This document shows positions 8,914-16,182 of a DNA stretch of 46,006 nt, piece after piece. Below the pieces are notes generated by a model that saw only the letters and a program-made list of their open reading frames with translations, had not been told where the DNA came from and did no database searches. The position numbers and the translations under genes are program-made. The stretch's first letter is position 1; each line of letters opens with the position of its first letter. Source of the DNA: Saccharofermentans sp. (GTDB lineage: Bacteria > Bacillota > Clostridia > Saccharofermentanales > Saccharofermentanaceae); NCBI GenBank assembly GCA_016292215.1, contig JAEFBB010000016.1, positions 1 through 46,006 of the forward strand, read 5' to 3'.

Positions 8914-10287
8914 TTATTCTTTGTCTTCAGCCTTCTCGTCAGCCTTAACTTCAGCCTTAGCTTCCTGGTTCTTGGAGATGCCCATATAGATGAGTGCTGC
9001 CAGAGCGCCGCCTGCGAGAGGAGCAACGATGAATATCCAGAGATTTGAAAGAGCTGCTCCGCCTGCAAAGAGAGCAGGTCCGATGGAACGTGCGGGGTTA
9101 ACAGATGTGCCTGTAAAGCCGATGCCCATGATGTGTACGAGAACGAGAGCAAGACCGATAACGATGCCGCCAAAAGATCCGTGCTTGAACTTGCTGTCCG
9201 TAACACCGAGGATAGCGAGAACGAAGATGAACGTAAGGAGCAGCTCGATGATGATGGCTGCGGGAATGCTGTCATTAACACCTGCAAGACCGTTTGCTCC
9301 AAGGCCCCATGCCGTCATCTCGCCTGCCGCATTATATGTGCCGGTCATATCAGCCTTTTCAGCCAGACCGAACAGATACTGAAGAAGTCCTGCGCCTGTT
9401 GCAGCACCAAGTGTCTGGAAAACCACATAACCCCAGAAATCGCCGATCGTCATCTTTCCGGAGATGAGCATAGCGAGCGATACTGCAGGATTGATGTGGC
9501 AGCCTGAGATATTACCGATGGAGTATGCCATTGCTACGATGACAAGGCCGAACGCAAGAGCGGTAAGGATATATCCGCCGCCGTTTGCAGCGTCACAGCC
9601 TACAGTCATTGCCGTACCGCAGCCAAGGAATACTAGTACGAATGTACCGATGAACTCTGCCGTATATTTCTGAATGGAAACAAGAGTGTTGTCCTGTCTT
9701 GAAGAAGGCAAAACCATATAGAACACAACCATAACGACAGCAAGGATAGCAAGGTCAGCCAAAAGGAATGAACCGTTGTAAACCAGTGAGTAAGTAAGCG
9801 CGCTGTTATATCCGGCACCTTCTGCATAATCGGCAAAGAAGATAACGCCTGAAGCAACAGAGCTAAGGCATCTTACAACATATGCAACTACTGTGAACGC
9901 AAGGATCTTAAGAAGCGATGCGCCTCTGAATCTGTTGAGCGCACCGTGAAGCTTTGATCTGTCAGCCGTCTTAAGAGCTGCAAATCCGACAAGGCCCAGT
10001 GCTGTATATCCGATCGTATAATCGAGGATAACCTGGAACGGTGTATAAAGATATCCGCCTATAAGCTGCAAAAGGCTGAAGATAAATGAGATAACGAATC
10101 CCCATACAGGTCCGAACGCAACGCCGTATACGATGATAGGCAGTGACGATGCGGGTGTAACAGATCCGCCCATAGGCATCTCGAAAAGCTTCAGCTGCGA
10201 GAGCACGAATGCCAGCGCAAGGCAAATGCCGCCGGTGGATATCCTGAGGATATACTCACGCGATGATTTCAAAGATTGTTTTGACAT
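8914..10287 (-). CDS. Fusion of ThiT thiamine-uptake S component and AqpZ-type aquaporin
   Basis: One continuous 457-residue frame with two complete membrane domains. Residues ~1-190 are ThiT, the substrate-binding S component of ECF transporters (EMPMGGSVTPASSLP, FQVILDYTIGYTALG, SGVIFFADYA, SLVYNGSF). Residues ~207-440 are an aquaporin with both NPA boxes (N266 and N397) and a selectivity filter of F246, H385, T394 and R400, the set of water-specific AqpZ. A short linker (LPSSRQDNTLVSIQK) joins them; six ThiT helices leave its C-terminus in the cytoplasm, where aquaporins begin. I see no internal ribosome-binding site at the junction. The start has GGAGG 7 bases upstream and a TPP riboswitch in the leader, so expression should rise when thiamine is low. 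The energising EcfAAT module is not in the window. The C-terminal tail is charged. Confidence 0.93.
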   Translation of the reverse strand: MSKQSLKSSREYILRISTGGICLALAFVLSQLKLFEMPMGGSVTPASSLPIIVYGVAFGPVWGFVISFIFSLLQLIGGYLYTPFQVILDYTIGYTALGLVGFAALKTADRSKLHGALNRFRGASLLKILAFTVVAYVVRCLSSVASGVIFFADYAEGAGYNSALTYSLVYNGSFLLADLAILAVVMVVFYMVLPSSRQDNTLVSIQKYTAEFIGTFVLVFLGCGTAMTVGCDAANGGGYILTALAFGLVIVAMAYSIGNISGCHINPAVSLAMLISGKMTIGDFWGYVVFQTLGAATGAGLLQYLFGLAEKADMTGTYNAAGEMTAWGLGANGLAGVNDSIPAAIIIELLLTFIFVLAILGVTDSKFKHGSFGGIVIGLALVLVHIMGIGFTGTSVNPARSIGPALFAGGAALSNLWIFIVAPLAGGALAALIYMGISKNQEAKAEVKADEKAEDKE

Positions 10288-10364
10288 AAAAACACCTCCG
10301 TCATAAAACTCCGGGGGCTTTGCAAACCTTCAGGACCGGTCAATGACAAGAGGTAATTCTCTTA

Positions 10365-10450
10365 TATAGGTTCCCTACGCCGGCATTATCCGTCAGGTTC
10401 AGCGGGTCGGACTTTAAATCCCTCTCAGCCTTGCAAGCTCCCCGTTATTC
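10365..10450 (-). ncRNA. TPP riboswitch (THI element)
   Basis: Minus-strand leader of the ThiT-aquaporin gene. The conserved blocks are present in order: CGGGGAGC, GGCTGAGAGG, GACCCGCTGAACCTGA, then GGATAATGCCGGCGTAGGGAA. The aptamer ends about 65 bases before the Shine-Dalgarno sequence. The expression platform is not obvious: two CCGG blocks could pair before GTTTTATG, which might be a weak terminator, or SD access may be controlled. Boundaries are approximate. Confidence 0.95.
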
Positions 10451-10466
10451 TTTTCGCGACAAATAT

Positions 10467-10497
10467 ACAATAAGAGAATTTCTAATACAAGTGTCAA
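10467..10497 (-). promoter_or_regulatory. Promoter of the riboswitch/ThiT-aquaporin transcript
   Basis: TTGACA at 10497-10492 and TATTGT at 10472-10467 (19-base spacer; CTTATT at 17 bases is an alternative). It lies between the MATE stop codon and the aptamer, so the fusion gene has its own promoter. Confidence 0.6.
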
Positions 10498-10507
10498 AAT
10501 AGAGATT

Positions 10508-11884
10508 TTACGCCGTCTGCGGCTTGCCGAGCTTCTTTGCCGGACGCTTTATAAGCAGCAGGATAAATATCGCGATCGAATTGAGTCCCAGGCTTATGGG
10601 ATAGACGATCATGATGCTCGGGAATGTGTGATAGTTCGCGAAGACGCAATATATCCAGAATATTCTCGTTCCGCAGATGGTAACCATCGTAACCAGAGCG
10701 GGTGACAGAGATATTCCGTAGCCTCTCATATAGCCGCTCATGACATCGTAGAAGAGCGAGAAAAGATGGGCTGTCGTGATGAACATTACGCGGATATATC
10801 CTATCTCCACAAGCTCGGGATCATCGGGCCTGAACAAAGCGATCATGTGCTTGCCGAAGAGCAAGAGGAACAATACCATCAGACCTTCGATAACGATGCC
10901 TTCAAGAATGCAGAGCTTTAATGTCTTCTTGCATCTGTCGATCTTTTTGGCACCATAATTCTGGCCCGTAAAAGTCGTGCAGGCCTGGCCGAAGCTGTTG
11001 AGAACATAATAAGAGAATATCTCGATGTTGAATGCGGCTGAAGATGCTGCCATTACAAGCGTACCGAGGCTGTTAATAGCCGACTGGATAATGATGTTCG
11101 CAGACGAGAATACCATTGCCTGTATGGCCGCGGGGATACCGATCTTGAGGATCTTGCCGAGGATCGATCTGCTGACGCGCAGCTTCTTAACATCAAACTT
11201 GGCAGCCGTATCAGTGTGCCTTAAGAAGTGCAGCAAAATGATGCTGCTGAAAAGATTTGAGATAACTGTTGCCGCAGCGACACCGTCGACCGTGCGGTCC
11301 AGGATTATTACGAAAAACATATTCAAGAGCACGTTGACCATGCCCGAGATAATGAGCGCCACAAAAGGTATCTTGGTATTGCCTAATCCTCTGAAGACGG
11401 CTGCTTCAAAGTTATAGAGCAATATCACCGGAAGTCCGCCCATATAGATACGGAAGTAAAGGATAGCAAGATCAACTGCTTCTTCAGATATATTCTGCGA
11501 CCTTAAGATAGGCTCGGCAAAGATCTGCGCGAGTATGGCAACGGCTACACCGCCAACAACAGCCACGATCATTGATGTGTGTACTGCTTTCTGGACAGTC
11601 TCGTCGTCCTTTCTTCCTACCGCATTGGCGACAATGACATTGGTGCCCAAAGATATGCCGAGGAACGAATTAACGACAAATGCAATCAATGGAGTATTTG
11701 CGCCTACGGCAGCCATCGCTACCTGCCCCATGTCTCCTGCGAAGTTACCGACTACCGCTATATCCGCAGCGTTAAATAGCTGCTGGAGAATTCCTGTAAG
11801 AGCCAAAGGAAAAGCAAACCCGAGGATCTTATTCCACAGGCTTCCTTCAAGCATAGTTTTTTTGTCAGTGTATTTTCCGCTCAT
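10508..11884 (-). CDS. MATE-family multidrug/toxin efflux protein
   Basis: 458 residues and about twelve membrane helices in two repeated halves. Typical MATE features are WNKILGFAFPLALTGILQQLFN at the N-terminus, the loop ANAVGRKDDE, and the second-half GIPAAIQAMVFSSANIIIQ. It exchanges a cation gradient for export of organic compounds. The start codon has no clear Shine-Dalgarno sequence: an 8-bp inverted repeat occupies the place where it should be. The next in-frame ATG (MLEGSL) also lacks one. Substrate unknown. Confidence 0.9.
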   Translation of the reverse strand: MSGKYTDKKTMLEGSLWNKILGFAFPLALTGILQQLFNAADIAVVGNFAGDMGQVAMAAVGANTPLIAFVVNSFLGISLGTNVIVANAVGRKDDETVQKAVHTSMIVAVVGGVAVAILAQIFAEPILRSQNISEEAVDLAILYFRIYMGGLPVILLYNFEAAVFRGLGNTKIPFVALIISGMVNVLLNMFFVIILDRTVDGVAAATVISNLFSSIILLHFLRHTDTAAKFDVKKLRVSRSILGKILKIGIPAAIQAMVFSSANIIIQSAINSLGTLVMAASSAAFNIEIFSYYVLNSFGQACTTFTGQNYGAKKIDRCKKTLKLCILEGIVIEGLMVLFLLLFGKHMIALFRPDDPELVEIGYIRVMFITTAHLFSLFYDVMSGYMRGYGISLSPALVTMVTICGTRIFWIYCVFANYHTFPSIMIVYPISLGLNSIAIFILLLIKRPAKKLGKPQTA

Positions 11885-11886
11885 AT

Positions 11887-11915
11887 ACTTGTAATCCGTG
11901 AAGTATTTTACAAGT
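11887..11915. promoter_or_regulatory. Inverted repeat directly before the MATE start
   Basis: ACTTGTAA at 11887-11894 and TTACAAGT at 11908-11915, perfect 8-bp arms with 13 bases between, ending 3 bases before the MATE ATG. It could be a repressor operator or an mRNA hairpin over the translation start. Confidence 0.45.
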
Positions 11916-11926
11916 ACTTTCAGGAA

Positions 11927-12940
11927 TTACAAGCGACCGATTTTAACAAGTCTTACCACGCAGGACTCGATGAATTTTTGCACTTCGCGCTCAAACATCG
12001 CCTGAGACTTCTCATAGCACTCGAGATGTTTTGCGTTATTAACGATTACCATTCTCTTTCTGCAGCGCAGATTATCGTAAAGGTCACGCGTACCGGAAGG
12101 CGCGGTAATACTATCTTCACCGCCCTGGAAGATAAGTACGGGAACCTTAATAGAGCTTGCGTGATCAGTAGCATCGCACCTGTTGATATCGAATCCGAAA
12201 TCTCTCTGAGCGAGCTTTCTTATGCGTCCTATTACGGCATCAGGCGAGATCTTCGTGCTGTCGGGAAGTGTAGTCTTAAGGAACGATGTGAGCGACGGCA
12301 TGGGCGAATCTGCGATAATGCCTACGACATTCTGATCAAACTCTTTCTGCTGGGCTGCAAGAAGGCACGCGGTAGCGCCCGCTCCCCTTGCGACAAGATA
12401 GATCCTGCAGTTATTTCCCAGGCGCCTTTTGGTGAACGCAAACCATGTATCAAGGTCGACGCTCTCCATAAGTCCCCACGTAAAGTTCTTACCGCCGCTC
12501 ATTCCGTGCGCTCTCATATGCGTGATTATGCAGTGGCACTGCACTTTTCTCATCATGAGCCTCGCGTACGCGGCCATCTCAGCGGGCGACTCATCGTAGC
12601 CGTGGACCAGGATGACCATATTGCGGCATGTGGAATCAGCCGAAGGCCTGTAATAGCCTGAGAGCCTGCATCCGTCAAAAGACACGGTCCTCACGCCGAG
12701 CCATTCATTGTGGAATGTATAAAACCAGTTTTTCCCGCGTCCGTAGATAGTGCTTCTGTCGATCTTCTGGGGTGATCTGTCGACCTGCGGCAGAGGCTTG
12801 GGGCGCTTGAAAAGCTTCTTGTAAGCTTTATCGGAGAAGGTTATAAACCATGCGAAAACCAGTCCTGCTATGAGGACCAGTATGAGGATTATCAATACCG
12901 CAACGAGAACAGCGGTTCCGCCTGACTGACTATCCGACAA
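11927..12940 (-). CDS. Membrane-anchored alpha/beta-hydrolase homologue lacking the nucleophile Ser
   Basis: 337 residues. One N-terminal membrane helix (~10-33) is followed by an alpha/beta-hydrolase domain of the COG1073 type: oxyanion region ILVHGYDESPAE, HMRAHGMSGG, acid D276 in QGGEDS and H305 in NAKHLE. The nucleophile elbow, normally G-x-S-x-G, reads A-R-G-A-G (residues 184-188), so Ser is replaced by Gly186. It starts at TTG with GGAGGG 5 bases upstream and overlaps the aminopeptidase gene by 11 bp. It is the last gene of a three-gene unit. A hydrolase function is doubtful because of the lost serine. Confidence 0.82.
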   Translation of the reverse strand: MSDSQSGGTAVLVAVLIILILVLIAGLVFAWFITFSDKAYKKLFKRPKPLPQVDRSPQKIDRSTIYGRGKNWFYTFHNEWLGVRTVSFDGCRLSGYYRPSADSTCRNMVILVHGYDESPAEMAAYARLMMRKVQCHCIITHMRAHGMSGGKNFTWGLMESVDLDTWFAFTKRRLGNNCRIYLVARGAGATACLLAAQQKEFDQNVVGIIADSPMPSLTSFLKTTLPDSTKISPDAVIGRIRKLAQRDFGFDINRCDATDHASSIKVPVLIFQGGEDSITAPSGTRDLYDNLRCRKRMVIVNNAKHLECYEKSQAMFEREVQKFIESCVVRLVKIGRL

Positions 12941-14171
12941 TTATACCCTCCGGGCTGTCCTTCCCGGAGCTCAGGAGCAGGCAGCCGTCTTCCGTAACCA
13001 GGCAGTCGTCCTCGATCCTGAAGCCGATGCCCCACTCGGGAATATAAACACCGGGCTCAACCGCGAGGCAATTGCCTGCTGCAAATTCCTTATCTCTCGG
13101 CCCTACGTCATGCACGTCCAGTCCGAGGAAATGAGAGGTGTTGTGCCAGTAATAACGGCGGACATCCCCCTCCTCAAAATTATCAGGTATTAGCCCTTGT
13201 CCTGCAAGCCATTTGCCTGTGATGTCATACATTTGTGAATTAAGACCTGCGAAAGTTTTTCCGGGTCCGATAAAGTCAAAAGCAGCCTTCCTGAGCGCCC
13301 TGATAAGCTCTAACAACCGCATTCTTCTGTCATCTGTTCCCTGCGGCTGTCCTACAAAGAAGACCCTTGAGATATCGGCGCAGTAGCCGTTCATTCTGGC
13401 GCCTACATCGACCTGGACTATCGAGCCCTCCATAGCGATCCCGTCGCCGTCTTTCTCAGGCTCCGAGTGATGCAGATAAAAAGCATTCTTTCCGCATGAT
13501 ACTATGGTCTCGAAAGCAAAGTTCATCGAGCTTCTTCTGGCCATCTCATATTCAAGCTTAGTGTAAAGCTCATATTCAGACACACCGGGACGGATGAGCT
13601 TTTTCATCTCATCTATGGCTTCTTCAGTGATCCTTGCAGCTTCCCTTATAGACTCGGTCTCATGAGGCTGCTTGATAAGGCGCAGAGAAGTCGTGATCTC
13701 AGACAAGTCCGTGACTTTCCTGCCGCCCTTTTCGACCTGTGACTTCAGATCAAACGGCTTTTCCATTACTGAAGAAAAATCAAGACAGATGTTGATATCC
13801 TCGTTCTTCAGGAGCTCAAACTCTTTTTCTTCGTATTTCTCAAGATCAAGCACTTCACTTACATCGAGCCCTGTGATGGCGGCGATGTCCGCAAAATCCA
13901 TGCGCTTGCCGCTCCAGCGCTCCTTCATCGAATCCCTGGCGGGAGCATAGATGAACGTGCTGACTTCACCGTTTATCTTGGAGATAACGAGCGCAAAACC
14001 GGGATTCTCGATGCCCGTCAGATAGAAGAAATTACGGTCAACAAAAAATCTGTAGTCCGTATCAAGCGACATATGCTTATTGTCGCCCGAGAAAAGCAAC
14101 GCCGCGGTGCGATCCGGCAGCGCGGCGGCGAATAACTCTCTGTTGTGTCTGTAAAATGAGGGATTTACCAC
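12930..14171 (-). CDS. pepP: Xaa-Pro aminopeptidase (M24B, PepP-like)
   Basis: 413 residues. An N-terminal creatinase-like domain is followed by the pita-bread catalytic domain. All dinuclear metal ligands are seen: D255 and D266 (VDVGARMNGYCADISR), H347 (SHFLG), E372 (AVEPGVY) and E387 (RIEDD), plus catalytic H354 (DVHDVG). It removes N-terminal residues that precede proline, in the cytoplasm. The start is GTG with CGGAG about 7 bases upstream and overlaps the acetyltransferase stop by 7 bp. It belongs to one unit with its neighbours on both sides. Confidence 0.93.
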   Translation of the reverse strand: MVNPSFYRHNRELFAAALPDRTAALLFSGDNKHMSLDTDYRFFVDRNFFYLTGIENPGFALVISKINGEVSTFIYAPARDSMKERWSGKRMDFADIAAITGLDVSEVLDLEKYEEKEFELLKNEDINICLDFSSVMEKPFDLKSQVEKGGRKVTDLSEITTSLRLIKQPHETESIREAARITEEAIDEMKKLIRPGVSEYELYTKLEYEMARRSSMNFAFETIVSCGKNAFYLHHSEPEKDGDGIAMEGSIVQVDVGARMNGYCADISRVFFVGQPQGTDDRRMRLLELIRALRKAAFDFIGPGKTFAGLNSQMYDITGKWLAGQGLIPDNFEEGDVRRYYWHNTSHFLGLDVHDVGPRDKEFAAGNCLAVEPGVYIPEWGIGFRIEDDCLVTEDGCLLLSSGKDSPEGIIVG

Positions 14172-14821
14172 TGCTTGACTCCGTCCGAACGAACATTGTA
14201 TTCGTCGAAAAGGATTGTGTTGTTGATATAGTTGAGCGTAGCGCCCGGTGATCTTCTGATAAGGCCCGGGTTACCGATTACGATAGAACCGTCCGGTACA
14301 TCGAAGTTGACATAAGCGCCGGGAGCGATAAGAACGTTATTGCCGATCCTGATATTACCGACGATAACGGCATTGGCACCGATCCAGACGTAATTGCCGA
14401 TATGCGGAGCGCCCTTCCTCTTACCTCTGAACTGTGTACCGATAACGACGCCTGTAGAAACGTTAACGTTATGGCCGATTATGCTCTTGGGGTGAATGAT
14501 TACACGTCCGAAATGCGCGAGATAGAAGCCCTTGCCGATATTCGTATCGTAAGGGATCTGGAAGTGATACTTGCGGCTGAGCTTATCGAGTCTGTAATTG
14601 CTTACAGCGAACTTGATCTGATAGACCTTCTTCCTGATGCCGTCAAATCTGTTGATCTGGTCAGCATAAAAGCGCGTACGTCTCATTACGCTGATGTAGC
14701 TGAATTCAGGGGAAGATCTTCTCTCTTCAAGATAGCAGGCGTAGATATTCTTGTATCTGCGTGCATTACCGGTGTATCTGAACAAATCGGCATAGATTAT
14801 GTCTTTAAGTTCATCGGTCAT
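14165..14821 (-). CDS. Hexapeptide-repeat acetyltransferase, serine acetyltransferase-like
   Basis: 218 residues. The C-terminal half is a left-handed beta-helix of hexapeptide repeats (IPYDTNIGKGFYLAHFG, then IIGHNVNVSTGVVIG and IGNNVLIAPGAYV), with the His-containing GFYLAHFGRVIIHP segment of SAT-like enzymes. The N-terminal part is shorter than in CysE, so the acceptor may be a surface sugar rather than serine. The start has GGGAGG, about 12 bases upstream, somewhat far. First gene of the overlapping unit with pepP and the hydrolase homologue. Confidence 0.85.
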   Translation of the reverse strand: MTDELKDIIYADLFRYTGNARRYKNIYACYLEERRSSPEFSYISVMRRTRFYADQINRFDGIRKKVYQIKFAVSNYRLDKLSRKYHFQIPYDTNIGKGFYLAHFGRVIIHPKSIIGHNVNVSTGVVIGTQFRGKRKGAPHIGNYVWIGANAVIVGNIRIGNNVLIAPGAYVNFDVPDGSIVIGNPGLIRRSPGATLNYINNTILFDEYNVRSDGVKQW

Positions 14822-14857
14822 AAAAACGCACAGCCTCCCATCTTTTCTATCTTAAAA

Positions 14858-14886
14858 ATTTTATTACTTTTCGCGCAATAACTCAA
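14858..14886 (-). promoter_or_regulatory. Promoter of the acetyltransferase-pepP-hydrolase unit
   Basis: Minus strand TTGAGT (14886-14881), 17-base spacer, TAAAAT (14863-14858), about 37 bases before the start codon. Confidence 0.55.
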
Positions 14887-15045
14887 TAAGATTTTGCGGT
14901 CAAAAGCCTCATTTTGTTAGTTTTGTAATAAATCCGAAGGCATCGATTTTCTCAAATGCGCTTTACTAAATCGAAAAAGAAATATATTATTTTTCTAAGA
15001 AATTGAATATTTCAACTCTTCTTTGACTGATAAGGGGTTGCACAT

Positions 15046-15798
15046 ATGAACATAGAGAAAGAATTAGCTAAAAGACTGATGGATGAAGGCGAATCCGGCA
15101 ACCGTCAGGTTGGTTATAACCAGGAGATCAGCTTCTATGAGATCGTAGCCAGCGGCAACATGCACAGACTCGAAGAAGCCCTCAAAAACATTCACGAGAA
15201 CCAGACTTTGGGTGTCTTAAGCCCTGATAAGCTGCGCAACGTTAAATATCACACGGTCATCCTCACTGCCCTGGTCAGCAGATTCTGCATCGAGGCAGGT
15301 CTTGAGATCTCCGTCGCATATAACTTGAGCGATATCTACATCCAGCTCATCGATGCCGCAAGCTCGATCGACGAAGTCTACTCTATCCAGAATGACCTCC
15401 TGCGCTCTTACTGCCGCAAGATGAGCGATCTTTCCAAGAACCGCGTGGTATCCCGCCACATCGTAGTTGCCATCGACTACATCAGATCGCACATCCAGGA
15501 AAATCTCACCGTAGAATCGATCGCTGACTCCCTGTCGCTTAATTCGAGCTATCTTTCCAAGCTCTTCAAGCAGGAAATGGGTATCACATTAAGCCGTTAC
15601 ATCAGAGACCAGAAGATCAACGTAGCCTGCAACATGTTAAGGCACTTAGATGAGTCTTCCCTGACGATCGCAAATTACCTGGGGTTCTCCTCCCAGTCAC
15701 ACTTCATCCAGGTATTCAAAAAGAGCACCGGAATGACACCCGAGGAGTACAGAAGAAAGAACTACCATCAAAGCTGGATGGGCGATACGGAAGAATAA
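15046..15798 (+). CDS. AraC-family transcriptional regulator
   Basis: 250 residues. The C-terminal ~100 residues are a complete double helix-turn-helix (VESIADSLSLNSSYLSKLFK and IANYLGFSSQSHFIQVFKK, ending TGMTPEEYRRK). The N-terminal ~140 residues are helical, not a cupin, and resemble the sensor-less AraC proteins of Clostridia that have a four-helix N-terminal part. AAGGGG lies 9 bases before the ATG. It is divergent from the acetyltransferase unit, a possible target. Ligand unknown. Confidence 0.9.
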   Translation: MNIEKELAKRLMDEGESGNRQVGYNQEISFYEIVASGNMHRLEEALKNIHENQTLGVLSPDKLRNVKYHTVILTALVSRFCIEAGLEISVAYNLSDIYIQLIDAASSIDEVYSIQNDLLRSYCRKMSDLSKNRVVSRHIVVAIDYIRSHIQENLTVESIADSLSLNSSYLSKLFKQEMGITLSRYIRDQKINVACNMLRHLDESSLTIANYLGFSSQSHFIQVFKKSTGMTPEEYRRKNYHQSWMGDTEE

Positions 15799-15820
15799 GG
15801 CCGCAACAAACAAATATTTC

Positions 15821-15847
15821 GGGCTGTCCTATGTGACAGCCTTTTTA
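15821..15847 (+). terminator. Intrinsic terminator after the AraC gene
   Basis: GGCTGTC (15822-15828) pairs with GACAGCC (15835-15841), then TTTTT. It lies 22 bases after the stop codon. Confidence 0.9.
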
Positions 15848-15936
15848 TTGACTTCGCAGCGTGGTGGATAAGAATTGTTAAACTCATTTTTCATGAGTCG
15901 GTGCTAAAACAAAGGGCAACATGTTGTTTTTTGTAC

Positions 15937-16121
15937 GACGTACAAAAAAGCATAAAAACAATTTTTAGTCCGTAGGTTTTTCTATTCAAATGCTTTCTAT
16001 ATTCGAAAATGACGTACTAAAGATTTCTTTTTCGCAAATTAGTACGTCGAAATAAGCATAGATGACTTCAGAACAGCTCAAACCTACGTACTAATTCGTC
16101 ATTAATTGATTATTAGTACGT
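15937..16121. repeat. Three-unit inverted-repeat element, copy 1 (185 nt)
   Basis: The 384-base convergent gap between the AraC regulator and the FtsX permease holds three inverted repeats at regular spacing. Unit 1 is 15937-15974 (imperfect, GACGTAC with TAGTCCGTA), unit 2 is 16011-16048 (GACGTACTAA with TTAGTACGTC, perfect 10 bp) and unit 3 is 16086-16121 (ACGTACTAAT with ATTAGTACGT, perfect 10 bp). Unit/spacer lengths are 38-36-38-37-36. The same lengths recur in the element at 32074-32258. An extra palindrome, TTTTTTGTAC/GTACAAAAAA, overlaps its left edge (15927-15949). The loops differ, so this is not a CRISPR. Half-site consensus: TTAGTMCGTM, where M is A or C. Confidence 0.85.
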
Positions 16122-16182
16122 CGAAGGCGAAATCAGGATAACCGGTGCTTCCGGGTCAATCCACACACCGCGTCAGTCCACC

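Noticed and set aside
9630..9730. Two separate genes (ThiT and aquaporin) joined by sequencing error
   Set aside because: The junction reads through cleanly, the linker is sensible, and there is no ribosome-binding site before the internal ATG. Only resequencing could fully exclude it.
12930..12940. Frameshift between pepP and the hydrolase homologue
   Set aside because: The overlap is explained by a TTG start with a good GGAGGG site; both proteins are complete.
15937..16121. CRISPR array
   Set aside because: Regular ~37-nt repeats and spacers invite the idea, but the repeats are hairpins with variable loops and arms that differ between units, there are only three units, and no cas gene is present.
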